A stretch of 64,000 nucleotides of DNA from Craspedostauros australis (taxonomy: Eukaryota > Bacillariophyta > Bacillariophyceae > Mastogloiales > Achnanthaceae). The stretch is from NCBI GenBank assembly GCA_026770025.1, contig JAMXDE010000019.1, positions 310,001 through 374,000 of the forward strand, in the 5' to 3' direction. Below are positions 53,246 to 64,000 of this stretch, one piece after another. The notes under the pieces are model-generated. The model was given only the letters and a program-made list of their open reading frames with translations, was not told the DNA's origin and ran no database searches. Position 1 is the stretch's first letter, and each line of letters starts with the position of its first letter. A program made the translations under genes and the position numbers.

Positions 53246-56203
53246 ATCGTATGCATTGTATTGGTGGGTGGGTATGTCGGAAGCGTTGAAATCAAGGTAT
53301 GGAGTTCATCCAACGGAGAGGATCGTGCAAAGGATGAATGCAGTAATGTTTGCAAATGTGCTACCCACGCAACAACATCGTATACCACTATTGAAAAATT
53401 CAGTCGATTGATTTGGGAGAAAATCGGGGAACCAGAAATTGGACACAGAGGGCCCAAGGCAAACAAGGAGCCGGCACGGCACAACCCCAGGTTGCGGCTC
53501 TCACACTCCTGCGCAAGCCAGAGTGGGTATGATGGTGCTGTCGTACACTGTCTAGTGTATGAACATACCTATCGTTCAATGATAAGAATCTAATCAGTGG
53601 ATTGCTAGAGTCGGCACAAGGTGGGCACCTGCAGCATAGACACAGAATGCTACCTGGACACCATCGCCGCCGACACCAAGCGCCATGCCGAATGGAATAA
53701 GGTTCTTGAATGATCGATTCCAAATGCTCTGCTCCAAGTACAATGCAATCTCCATGATGCTGGTAACATTGTCTGGTACAACTGGACTGACTCCAAGAGC
53801 AAATGTGCTGACTTCTGCCCATGAGCTAATTGGTGACTTGCGCCATTCCCTTTCACAGTTGCGTGTAGCAATTTGTGGCTGCACGTACCGGCGTTTGCTC
53901 CGCCCATCTGCACCATGTCCTGCGATGGCACCAATACGGCGACTATGGTTCGTCGCCAAGTGTGTCGATACGGTATCCTTGGGATGATCACAGCTCGCTC
54001 CATCCATCCATTCGTCAATCTATCCAATACGTATGGTACTGGTATTAGTAGCATGTCGTGTCGTGTCGTGTCGTATCGGAAAGTCACGAATGTAGTTTGG
54101 AGTGTGCGCGATTTGTCGCTCGACTTGTGAATTGGGATGCGCAGTTCTCTTGCAAATGGACACCAGTTTCCGGCGCAGAGCAGTGGCTCACATTTTGCTC
54201 TCACGCGAACACCAGTCAATCGCGGCGAGAGGACGAGTACACGCCATCAATTCGAAAATGTTTGTGCTTGCGAGGAAATCGGAACAAGCTCTCAGCCTCA
54301 TCCACACTACCTCATCCGTTAGTATGGCACTATTGTTTTATTGCTCAGAACATCCCATCCATCTGCCCCGACGCTTTCCGTACAGATGATCACCACCAGC
54401 TTCTCGTCTATCGCTCATCCAACAACCGCTGGGGGAGACAACAAATCGCATCCGCCTGTGGAACAGCGTTCACCAATCATCAACCGCCAGTGCCATTCAT
54501 GGTTGGCGCCGGCTGTTGCTTGCTCTGTGACCACCCAGACTGCCACGAACGGCCCCAGCAGACAACGGAGAATGATGACGATCAGCGAGAGCGAGTGATG
54601 ATACCAAATCCATGGGCGCAAAAAAAAAAATCGCACGCGCATGTCAGTATCGGTGTCGTCGCCAGGAGCAAAATTGGAGCTGTGTTTCCACAGCACCAAG
54701 AGGGATTGTTATTCGAAGCAACGCTGCTGTCAAATCAATTCAAATACCCTAAACTCAATCCACAATATGGCGTCCAAACGGTCAGCACATCGTTGTTCCT
54801 TGTCTTTGATCCACGCCAACTCTGGAGACGATAACGCACCATGGAACTGATCGTCATACCTATCTCATGAGGGTAACAATGCTGACAATCCTCGCGCTCC
54901 AAGTCTGCCTGCGCTGCTGACCACCAAGCGCGCCTTGTGGATGCAACACCATCGTTGACGGTTGGAATTGACGGTGGAATGTTGATTCTGCGGAAGTCAA
55001 CCGATCCATCACAAGATCTAACCTGATCAGCCTCCGATGTGCAAATAATACAAATGTGGGCATGTACGATAAAAACAGATGTATTATATGCGATACTGCT
55101 GTACTCCCCTTCTTGTGTTCAGTGCGGTACATCATTCTGTTCTCGCAGAGCCACTCCGCAGTTTTGTGGCGCTCCAGAAACGATTCCGTGGGGAATGTGT
55201 ATCAACAGGCACAAAGCAGTCCAGAATTCGCGAGCGCAGTATCTGATTTGGTTTTGTTCCATGCATGTTTCCACCAAAACACCACATCTCACGTCTGTCT
55301 GTCCACCGACATCTGAAAAAGTACACAGCGATTCTTTGGGTGCGACATGAAAAAGAACCAGGAAAAGGAATGAAACGTGATCAAGAAAAGAGCAAAATGA
55401 ACTCACAAACTTCCACAACAACAACGAGACACCGAAATCCTGTCTGAGAGGCGCAACGCGCGGCGACTCGGCAACTCGAGAAGAGCACAGCAGCGTACAT
55501 CAGGAATGTGCCGTAGTTGCCACCGGCCAACTTTGATTCGCAGGATGGGAACGTTATCCTCCTGTACCTCTCTTGTCACAGAGTCTCGTGCCCCTTGTAT
55601 GCAATGAGAGACCACACGTGGAACGCGCGAGATCATGGTGCAACGAACCCGGCAGTGATCACAGTTCCCGCGCTCACGAAGTACTACCAGCATCAGCAAA
55701 GGCAAAAGTAACATCCCACTATACCTGGTGGAATATACTGATAGCTCTGCACCTTCATCCCATCCTGATGTCGTATGGCACAGCGCAGTGCACGTACGTA
55801 CCATCGCATGCTGGTGCAGTTTTGCTCCTCCTCACCTGTTCCGAGTCCATTGCGAGAAACTGCGTGCAATCAATTGGGGCCAAAAACAGTCGAAATGTTG
55901 ATCCGTTCGCACGACTGTAGACACGTCTGAGTTCAGCTTCAAGCGCCTTGCTGTGAGTCCGTCTGAGAGAGGAAAAAAGAACATTTTCGCCGCTCGCCGA
56001 CGTCCAACTTGAAGACAATGACGAGTCGCATCCATGTCCGATCGAAAGCTAAAAACCTAAAGCACGGGCTACTGTGGGGAATTTCTCAACTCAAGCCCTC
56101 ATAACTTATAAAATATAAAGTGTAGCAATTCTAGGAAAGTCAATCCGTCACTTTCTCATAGAGAGGAACATCATATTAAATTTATAGGGAAATCTGAGAG
56201 GAC
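53246..56203. other. right part of the 13.5 kb element, no gene recognised
   Basis: Several frames of 130-260 codons exist on both strands but none shows a domain, codon pattern or splice signals that I can defend. The last 150 bp resembles the left subterminal region in inverted orientation. Confidence 0.45.
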
Positions 56204-56241
56204 TTCCCGAGAAAGGTGTACTATTTTCGCTCAGGCGGGTC
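56204..56241 (-). repeat. right TIR of the 13.5 kb element
   Basis: This is the perfect 38 bp inverted match to 42749-42786, followed by ATAA at 56242-56245. Confidence 0.9.
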
Positions 56242-56245
56242 ATAA

Positions 56246-57465
56246 AAACGTGATTAGCCATAAAGCAGGTGGTGTGGCCAGTGTTGAAAATCTGCGCCTG
56301 ATTTCTGTTGTTACCAGTGGGCTATTTGCTTGGCTGTTCATTTTTGGATCAGTGATTCATACCTGTCGATGCCATCACTGTGATCAACCTCTTACCGCAG
56401 CTCTTCTTCTCTCCATTTTGCATCTCACGTGTGTGTGTTTTGGTTGGAGAATAACCGTATCAACAGGACATGAAGTCATGCAGAGTCCTCTGCTCCGCTG
56501 TGCTCTTTTCTCTTCCATTTCTTCTTGTTGTTGTTTGCGTTGTGCCCATTCGCACACACTGTTGTCACGGCCACGCTGAAAAAGGCGCTCGGAGTTGCAT
56601 TCCAGCCTACGTGTGTGCGTACGAGCAGCAGGTGGCCAGCCCCGCTCACTTCCAACGCACAAACGCAAACGTACGCACAATCCTGAGCGCAGGCTCATCT
56701 TGGTAAGGCCAAGGAGAACACGTGACGCACATTAAGACGTACTACCTGGTAAACAATTAACGGGACACGACTTTTGGGTAGAACGAAACCGAGGAGAACG
56801 AACAGCAGGTATGCTGGGCGAACAATTAGTCGTCATTGCGGAGTTGAAGTGTGACACCCGCTTGGATCATCAAGTTGCTAAGGTGTCGTTGTTCGTGTCA
56901 AGACTCTCCATCACCACTCGAGTTCTCTCACTCGGCTATGGCGATGACGCATGAACTTACGACCACGATCTCAATGGGAGACGTGCAGGTAAAAAGCTCC
57001 TGTGCACCGCACTCTTTCGGTCCAGCCGCCAAAAGGCCGGAAGCAATCACGCCTCGATCGGAATTCGCACACATGCAAATGTCAAGAACCTCTTTTGGCC
57101 AATCAGAACGGCATTTGGGCCTTATCGCTTCTGACTCATTGGATCGAAACAGTCGAAGACTTCTGGTTCGTGTTTGGGAAACAAGCCACGAGTCCCGATT
57201 GGCGCCAAAACCACGAAATCGCACGCAACGAATCACAGCCACAAACACAACACATCACGAAGATCTGATTTCGAGCGCATTCCACCACACACATCAGTCG
57301 ACACATCAACACCTCCAATACCAACAATACATGACGAGTTCCAACCGAACACAATTCAGTCATCCATTGCAGCATCTATTGTGTAATATTATATAATAGA
57401 ATATTACATTGCATTCTATTTTTACACATTATTAACGCTACTCATCACGCTTCGACAACTTGACA
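56246..57465. other. intergenic, 5' flank of the methyltransferase gene
   Basis: No gene was seen. The AT-rich stretch at 57378-57433 (including ATATTATATAATAGAATATTAC) just upstream of the ATG is a plausible core promoter or 5' UTR region. Confidence 0.45.
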
Positions 57466-58674
57466 ATGGGACACTCGCGCGCAGCGACGATGATGCTGTA
57501 TGGATTTGTCTACCATACATCCATCATGCGATCATGCACGACCACAGCTGCGTTCGTTGTCGGTGGCGCTCGAATGCATGCAGCAATGTCACACTCGTGC
57601 AGCCAATCAAATAGGATGGCAATTGCAATGGCGGCGACGACAACGAATGGGAATGAGACTCCGCAGCGTACGCGGTACACGATCGATGACACCGACTGTC
57701 CACCGGTCGCTGATTCCGAACTGAACGCGCTCATCGTCAAGCACTGCAACAAGCTGCCGCTCTTTTGGACGAAGCGTCCCATCGCGAAGCACACGAAGGT
57801 GGCATTCGGTCACCTCGAAGAGATGGTGCGGGAATTCAGCAGCAACAGCAACAACAGCAGCAGCACGACGGATAATGCCGATGCACGATCAGATGGCATT
57901 CGCTGCAAGATCATTCTGGACAGTGGATGTGGAACGGGCCGTTCCACCAGATTGTTGTCGAAGATGTACCCGGACCATCTTGTCATTGGTGTCGACCGTT
58001 CCTTCACGAGGTTGTCCACAAATACGAAAAGCAGTGAGACCGGCATCGATGCCGACTCTGTCTCTGACTGCGAATCCAAGGGCGACACCGATAGCGATAG
58101 CGGTGACGACCGCGACGAGGACGACATTGGCGAGGAAGAAGGTCGAGAGAGCAAACGGCCGTACATCGAACAGCTTTCACCGAACTGCATCATCGTCCGG
58201 GCGGAGCTGAACGACTTTTGGAGATGCTGCATCATCAACAAGTGGCCGATTGAACGGCATTACATCCTGTACCCCAATCCGTATCCCAAAAAGAACCGCA
58301 TCAAGCAGCGCTTCTACGGCCATCCAGGATTCCCAATCCTGCTCGGCGCGAGCTGCGGCAATCCCATCATCGTGCGCAGCAATTGGCAAGGTTTCCTGAA
58401 GGAATTCGCCATGTCGGTGCAATGCGCGGATGCTGCATTGCGAGCGATGGACGAAGACGCCATCGCCGACATGAAGGATCCCGCGATAGTGGGCGAGGCG
58501 GCGTTGCCGGATCTCGATGTCCTGTCGTGGGCCTCGGCCTACGTTGATGCGGCGAAGAAAGGGCCGAGCGAGAGGCTGGACAAGTCGGTGGGGATGACGA
58601 ATTTTGAGCGAAAGTTCGATCGTGTCGGCGAACGGACGTACGAATTGATTCTGTCGAAGGGTATTGCAGAATGA
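57466..58674 (+). CDS. tRNA (guanine-N7)-methyltransferase-like protein (TrmB family)
   Basis: The start is the ATG at 57466 (the frame only has a TTG upstream); the protein has 402 residues. The SAM-binding motif I is LDSGCGTGRSTRLL followed by VIGVDRS (about residues 150-180). After a strongly acidic Asp/Glu-rich insert come IIVRAELNDFWR and the family signature LYPNPYPKKNRIKQR, equivalent to the DPWPKxRHxKRR box of TrmB enzymes, then NWQGFLKEFA. The expected reaction is N7 methylation of G46 in tRNA. The N-terminal 65 residues are hydrophobic then Ser/Thr/Met-rich with a TTAAFVVGG stretch, so organelle targeting is possible; the AAF element could be a degenerate diatom plastid cleavage motif, which is inference. 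Single exon. Asn instead of Asp in the PNPYPK box is a deviation from the usual PDPWPK. Confidence 0.82.
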   Translation: MGHSRAATMMLYGFVYHTSIMRSCTTTAAFVVGGARMHAAMSHSCSQSNRMAIAMAATTTNGNETPQRTRYTIDDTDCPPVADSELNALIVKHCNKLPLFWTKRPIAKHTKVAFGHLEEMVREFSSNSNNSSSTTDNADARSDGIRCKIILDSGCGTGRSTRLLSKMYPDHLVIGVDRSFTRLSTNTKSSETGIDADSVSDCESKGDTDSDSGDDRDEDDIGEEEGRESKRPYIEQLSPNCIIVRAELNDFWRCCIINKWPIERHYILYPNPYPKKNRIKQRFYGHPGFPILLGASCGNPIIVRSNWQGFLKEFAMSVQCADAALRAMDEDAIADMKDPAIVGEAALPDLDVLSWASAYVDAAKKGPSERLDKSVGMTNFERKFDRVGERTYELILSKGIAE

Positions 58675-60189
58675 GCATTCATCCTTGGCGCCTCCATTCA
58701 TCTTCCATGGGCCTACTCGTAGCGATGGGCATGGACGATAGAGAGACTCTCGAGCCATTTGAGCCGATACTATTTGCGAGTATCGGTGATGTTTCATCCA
58801 AGTGCAGCGGTGGCAACGATGGCTCCAAGGAGATGTGCGACACTGGCCGCTTCCTCGCTGTCGCATTCTCCTATGGTCGGTTTGTGGTTGATGGGAAGGT
58901 AGAAGGTTCGAAAACGATAGAATATGCTTTCTGAATGCCTGACAACATACGCACACACGCAGACACACACTCAGACACGCAAAACAGCGGTATCATCACA
59001 TTCCATCTCCCTCTCTCTGGTGAATCACGAAAACACTATTGACGCAGACTTGTGGAGCCTGTAACTACGTGCTCTGAACGATTATGTTGTATTAACAAAC
59101 GCTCGGCTCAGAACTGTTCCCTCCAATGCGAACATTATCCATCCTCACTCCCTTGGGATTCGGCAAAGCTTCCCTGTGCTCGCATTGAATGTTGCTGCCA
59201 CCTCGCTGATGAGATCCAACATTCAAATGAACGAATGCAATCAAGCAAGTGAACAAGGAGGCAAGCAAGCAAAAGAGGATATCCAAACCAACGATGAACT
59301 GGACGAGAGCGAAAGCCTCCTTCCCCCCAAACCAGATTTTCGCCTCGGACAACGATAGCGATGGCTTGTCGCTCTTCGCAGTGGTGCTTTTCCTTTGCGT
59401 TGCATCATTTGAACGCGGCAAAGGGTTATGATCTGGTAGAGTCCGTAATAATGACAAAGTCTGGATCGATGGGTGTAGGTGAAGATGCCCTCGTATTCGT
59501 GCCATGCATAGGCCCTTGGACTCCAACTTCGGGAACAGCAATGAATGACTCATACGACCATATCTCTAGACAAGTGTATTGTGTACGGGATTAATGAATC
59601 TTGTTTGGAATTTGACACTTGAACGTTTTTTACGTTTGATACGGTTATTATCACCTGTTCAAATTCGCGGCGCTGTAGCAAGTCCTTCTTGACTCGTCCA
59701 TTTCTCACTTTTGCAAATCTGGTGGAGTGAACAAAAAAGCAAACTCAACGGCAGCAGGGTTCTCATTCCAATCGTCCGAAGACCATCTCCGACAACATTG
59801 TGCGCACCATGAGATGACAGCTGTATGTACATGGCTCGTACATGGCTTGTACATGATTGTTCTCGTGGGTGTGGCATCTGTCACGCCCAAGTGTACACAC
59901 ATACACACCGTTTTGATTGCCAAGGCTGCGAGTATCTGGAGCGCTCCAAGGAACGAACAGCAGGTCGACAGGGTCATCTGGAAGTATTGGCAACCACCCT
60001 CATCATCATTACAAAGAACAAGACATCGGTATCAGCATCAACATTGGCATCAACAACAGCATCAACAGCATCAACAGCATCAACAACAACAGCACCGCAT
60101 TGTCTTGTAGCATCCAGAACAAGAAAGGACTCTGCTCCGTTTGATACATTTCTTCACAAGCCAACATCGCGACGAACATCAGCAACACC
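58675..60189. other. intergenic, nothing recognised
   Basis: No coding signal. A CAACAG-type trinucleotide run lies at 60029-60098, shortly upstream of the next gene. Short frames on both strands lack motifs. Confidence 0.5.
60029..60098 (+). repeat. ATCAACAGC-type short repeat
   Basis: Imperfect units of ATCAACA and CAACAG recur over about 70 bp in the 5' flank of the third four-helix gene. Confidence 0.75.
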
Positions 60190-61952
60190 ATGGCACAATC
60201 CAACATCTTTGAACGATGCGGACAACTCGCGAGGTGCGTCATTCGGGCGCTCGAGCGTGGGTTGATGAATGATTTTCCTCGGGGTCCATGCTGATGACAG
60301 GCATTCACCCACAAGAGGGGCATCTCATACGCACTCTCAGTCTTCGTCGGGTCCAGCACCAGCCGTTGACGATGAAACTGAATGCACGTAGAAATGCACA
60401 CATTCGTGGAGTAATGCTGGAGGCCCAGCCCTGTACGTTCCGTTTGATGCACTGCACAGCTCTTCTCACATCATGATTCTCATCCCGTCTCTCTTCTCAA
60501 TTCATACTGATCGACATACTTCCTCGCGTGTCAATGACAACGGACAACAATCAAATGAATGAATGCATGAATGGACCACGCAATGCATCTTCGCTGCATC
60601 CTCTCGCCGACTCACATTATTGCATCACAACAGAATCACCATGCTCATCGTGGGAGCGGGCGCCATCGTCTGCTCAGTATTCACAGCCTACACGTGTGAC
60701 TTCTTTGAATTCCGCACGCTCGATGGGGAGCCCTGGGATCAGCTGTTCGCGCCATTCGACAACGTTTCTTCCTCTCACGTTGGCTTCTTCCGATATTCGT
60801 CGAGTGCCCCGTCGTCGTCGTCCAACGGCGAATATGCTTTCGGCAGGAATTGCCAGACCTATGATGATTGGAGAAGCCTGGACAGCGAGTCCAAGTTGTT
60901 TCCGCTATCGCAATATGCATCCGCAGCGGCACCGGGTGCCGCATTGCTGGCATGGATGATCAACTTCATCGAAGTGACATGTCACCAGGCCAAGAGCCTC
61001 TACCTGCTCACTGCGTTCCTCCTACTTGCGGCAACCATCCTGCAGGGCTGCACATTCCTCATTTTCAGCGAGAGTGACTTTTGGTGAGTTCCAGTTGATC
61101 CATGTGACAAGCATTGGCATGCGCATGCCTCATGTTGTGCATGGTCAGCATCCACATCTCCACGCAAGAACAGCGAGCTAGCCTGCTCTGTTCTACTCTA
61201 CTCTACTCTGCTTCACCCAATTTTAGCAGGCACCATTCGGCAACGTACGAGTACTAATTGTCTTTCTCTTCTACTTCCTTTTCCGCGACCTTATCAAATC
61301 AAACGAACTCTTGTTTCCATATCACGTACATATTCGCAGCCTCGAATCCGAGTCTCTGAATGAATGCAGTTTGGGCATCGGAGTGTACTACTCTGCGGCC
61401 GCAACGTGCGCGTATCTCTTCATGACCCTCCTTACGTGTGCCATGCCAACCTCGAATCCATGTTGTCCGTGCGGCAACACCAGCGGCGATGGCGATGAAG
61501 ATGAGGAGGAGGAATCGCAACAGTCCAAGAATGCTGGCAGCCGAGACAACAGCGACGGCATGGACGCACGATCGATGGGGACTAGCGGCGAACACGATGA
61601 TACATCATTCCGTGAAGGCGAGGAAGATATGCCGGAGGGTGCAGATTGCGGATTTCAGCAGAAACTGCAACGCACGAGCCACGAACCACGCAACGACGCA
61701 CCGAGTCGAGCCACCAACGATCTATCCATGACACCGGCAATCTCCGAGGATGAGGAAGATCTGGATCCCATCCTGTTTCCGGAAATGTGCTGCGGCACCC
61801 CGAATCAAGTGAATGGCTTCGTTGAGCCATTGGAGCCTCGCACTTCCTCGTCCGCCGCTGCGCACGCGGTGGCGCCAACCAACACTGTTGACAACGATGC
61901 TATGTCCGACGCAGCCGAAAACGGCTTCGGAGATCGCCAGGACTCACGGTGA
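60190..61952 (+). CDS. four-helix membrane protein, family member 3
   Basis: Model: join(60190..60233,60634..61083,61340..61952). Exon 1 encodes MAQSNIFERCGQLA and ends at a GTGCGT donor; the split Arg codon (AG+A) leads into helix 1, TMLIVGAGAIVCSVFTAY. Helices 2 and 3 are PGAALLAWMINFI and LYLLTAFLLLAATILQGCTF. Exon 2 ends at a GTGAGT donor after SDF, and the split codon TG+C gives the family Cys before ESESLNECSLG. Helix 4 is VYYSAAATCAYLFMTLLTC. The tail of about 160 residues is acidic with Ser-rich patches and is probably cytoplasmic. The predicted product is 368 residues. Both splice phases equal those of members 1 and 2, which supports the model strongly. Function unknown. Confidence 0.87.
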
Positions 61953-63943
61953 TGATGGTGCCCTCCGATACACGAGCACTTGACATACGATGCAATGCGA
62001 CACGGTGCAACAACATCGGTGCGGTCCACCAGCATGCTGCACTTTGCCACCCCCTACTATTTGCTCCATCGACATTGTCCGACTGCAACAACCCACCATG
62101 CTCCACCAGAATGTAAAACATGTACTATTAGCATTGTACCATACCCACACAGGGCAACCTCTGGCATCAGTGCACTATTCTCAAACCAACCCCGCGCACC
62201 CTTTGTGCTCCCGCCCGTGGACAATTGCAAGGACAGAAGCCCACATTCCGTCAACGACGAACCGTGCGATGCACTTCTCATCCATCCTTGGAGATGCAGT
62301 GCTATCGCCGGCGTTGTTGGGGAAGAACATCAGATCATCAACAAACGCACACTTACGTACCCGGTCGTATCGGGAGGCCTCTCTCCCATCCAATCCACGT
62401 TCAGTCCACAACAGGGTCGCTTTTTCATCTTGGTAGGCGTCAAGATGAGATCGAGAGGCCAAATTAAGGATAGACTGGGGTTGGATGGTATTATACTTAA
62501 CAAATATATATTATACTTGGCATGATATGTACCAATACCAACATGCATGGCTGCTGGGACAGTCTGCATGCATTGGCTTCGACAAAAGCTGACCACACGC
62601 ACCTGCGTTTACTCGATTCTACACATTTGCCTGGATTTGGTCCAACTACTAGTTCGAAAGTGCTCACGGACGTGTGTGGTCCGTGAACCAAACAAACTGT
62701 GAAAATACCTTATCACTATATCAGTCTGTCTGTCAATCCGTGGCGGCCATCGTTCTCTGTTGCCCAAAGCGAAAAAGGCGTCAAGATCGGTTGACGCAGA
62801 AACACGATTGCAAAGAACCATAACGCAGAGACTTTGGATTGTTTGTGAAGCATTATCGCGCGTGAACTCCAAACGTATCAGTGGCACACAGCGCGCAGAA
62901 CAGCGCTCCCTGCTCTCACCCTCTCTACCATTACAACCCATCGTCGTCCCCTTACCATACACTGACAGGCAGAACGACGATGCGAACAATGACAAGCCAC
63001 AAGAGATGAATGAGGACCGAGAGGATGCCATCCACAAGGGAGGAAAGATCCTCCCGTGATGGTTGGGTCTGTTCGGATTACAACTTCCCCGTTTGGCCCT
63101 GCTTTTCACAAGATCGGACGTCAACATGATCGGCCACGTTCTGATTCTCCTCTTTGTATCGCGTCTCCGTTGAGCCGCTCGCACATCTTCCGTCATCTAA
63201 CTGCCGGTCCATTTTGTACAGCCTCCATCGCGACGGTCGGATTTGGAAACTGGGCGTCGTGCAAAGTGTTGACATAGAGTGGGTTCGACCGCGTTCAGGC
63301 CGCGTAACGTAACTACTCGCACACTACATACCTCGCACACATCATGCCCAGATCCGCACACGCGATGGATTGCTATCACAGTTTCCCCATCATGAAAGAG
63401 AGGGCCATCGTCACCAGAAAACTGCTTTCATCCGCGGCAGCGCAACGCAAGGCATCAAATCCGCGTGAAAGCGGATTCTTGATGCTCAAATGTTCATGGT
63501 TGATCCTTGGAGGCCTCCGAGACGAGGTTTCGTGTCTTTTGGTTCGCAATGCGCACATCACGCGTTGTCTCATCGGCGAAGTTGGCTTTTTTAGCCTGGA
63601 TACATGATCAAGAGAGGCGTGATGTGGTGTGGCAATCAATCGTCCGGCTAGCACAAGAGAATGACGAATCCTTCCCAAGGAGGATACTTTCCGTTGTGCC
63701 CGAATTTGCACGACCAGGTGTTGTTCAGCCCTTGGGCGGATGTGTGCTAGTGGCCCGATCTTCATCACGTCACCTCTCTCGCACATGTCACAACTCACAG
63801 CCACTTTGTTCAACAACCACGCACCTCGCGTCTCTCCTCCAACAACCGCATCAGTCAGAATCATAAAACCAAAAGCTGTCACAAAACACAAACAAGCACA
63901 AACAAGCACAACCAACGACGCCAATACCACCATCGCAAACAAA
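61953..63943. other. intergenic, nothing recognised
   Basis: About 2 kb without a defensible gene. Frames up to 195 codons on the minus strand (62609-63196 and 63376-63963) show no domain. The last 300 bp is the probable promoter of the gene starting at 63944. Confidence 0.45.
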
Positions 63944-64000
63944 ATGAAGTTCATCACATCCACAACCGCTCTCGTCTCTCTTCTCGCAGCATCCTCTGTG
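63944..64000 (+). CDS. start of a probable secreted protein (3' partial)
   Basis: An ATG in the context CAAACAAAATG opens 19 codons reading MKFITSTTALVSLLAASSV, a typical signal peptide with a Lys at position 2, hydrophobic core and Ala/Ser-rich end. The upstream ACAAAC/CACAAACAAGCACAAACAAG-rich leader looks like a 5' UTR. The mature protein is outside the window, so no function can be given. Confidence 0.6.
   Translation, partial: MKFITSTTALVSLLAASSV

Larger units (their letters stand above)
42749..56241. mobile_element. candidate 13.5 kb DNA transposon with perfect 38 bp TIRs
   Basis: The left end 42749-42786 (starting GACCCGCCTGAGCGAAAATA) and the reverse complement of 56204-56241 are identical over 38 bp. 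The 4 bp ATAA lies directly outside both ends (42745-42748 and 56242-56245). Subterminal DNA is also similar in inverted orientation: CTAGAATTG followed by an ATTTTA and AGTTATGGAGGG-like block at 42854-42900 matches 56086-56136 reversed. The interior carries a large protein with a possible D-D-E triad, a peptidase pseudogene, a telomere-type repeat array and tandem repeats. The alternative is two separate insertions of related ends, but the shared ATAA argues for one unit. Confidence 0.65.

Noticed and set aside
53594-54219. Two overlapping minus-strand frames of 137 and 189 codons
   Set aside because: One has a protein-like stretch (SIMEIALYLEQSIWNRSFKN) but no domain, start context or splice partners could be supported; it may be a decayed exon.
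54058-54834. A 258-codon plus-strand frame
   Set aside because: Low-complexity, His/Ser/Gln-rich composition, a non-conserved start in a CGTGT tandem run and a poly-A/Lys tract; no domain.
63376-63963. A 195-codon minus-strand frame with a hydrophobic N-terminus
   Set aside because: It is antisense to the promoter and signal peptide start at 63944, and its hydrophobic part arises from the CACAAACAAG repeats of the leader.
1-64000. tRNA, rRNA genes and CRISPR arrays
   Set aside because: No cloverleaf with paired A and B boxes, rRNA-like stretch or regularly spaced direct repeats was recognised by eye; CRISPR is not expected in a eukaryotic nuclear window.

Overview
The window reads as nuclear DNA of a diatom, most likely a pennate species. 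This is inferred from spliceosomal introns with GTRNGT donors, single-pass LRR and beta-rich receptor-like proteins of the diatom type, a Ty1/copia element of diatom style, interstitial CCCTAA telomere-type repeats and a small protein with the GPPVTIEW motif that I associate with diatoms. No prokaryotic operon structure is present.

Layout. Positions 1-3869 hold two four-helix membrane proteins of one family on the + strand (the first cut by the window edge); a third member lies at 60190-61952. All three appear to have short exons with matching phases. From 4372 to 39675 the minus strand carries five large receptor-like proteins, each with a long cytoplasmic N-terminus, one transmembrane helix and a C-terminal ectodomain: two near-identical LRR proteins (subfamily A), two near-identical LRR proteins (subfamily B) and one protein with six PPC-like repeats. 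None has a kinase domain. Both LRR pairs arose by segmental duplication that included flanking DNA.

This cluster is heavily invaded. A 7.8 kb Ty1/copia element (7869-15668) has identical 182 bp LTRs and a TCACT target duplication. Its gag-pol frame is broken by a nested, inverted solo LTR of the same family with its own AAGAT duplication. A 254 bp MITE-like palindrome (23891-24144), a 5'-truncated LINE with an RNase H domain (25086-27191) and a 1.86 kb non-autonomous inverted-repeat element (28857-30711) follow.

The most notable structure is a candidate 13.5 kb DNA transposon at 42749-56241. It has perfect 38 bp terminal inverted repeats, an ATAA target duplication and homologous subterminal regions. 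It contains a 1214-residue protein with a Cys-rich head and a putative D-D-E catalytic triad (47584-51228), a frameshifted intron-containing prolyl oligopeptidase pseudogene (44412-47269) and a degenerate telomere-repeat array.

Beyond it lie a TrmB-like methyltransferase gene (57466-58674), the third four-helix protein and, at the right edge, the first 19 codons of a probable secreted protein. All calls rest on reading the sequence; no database search was run.
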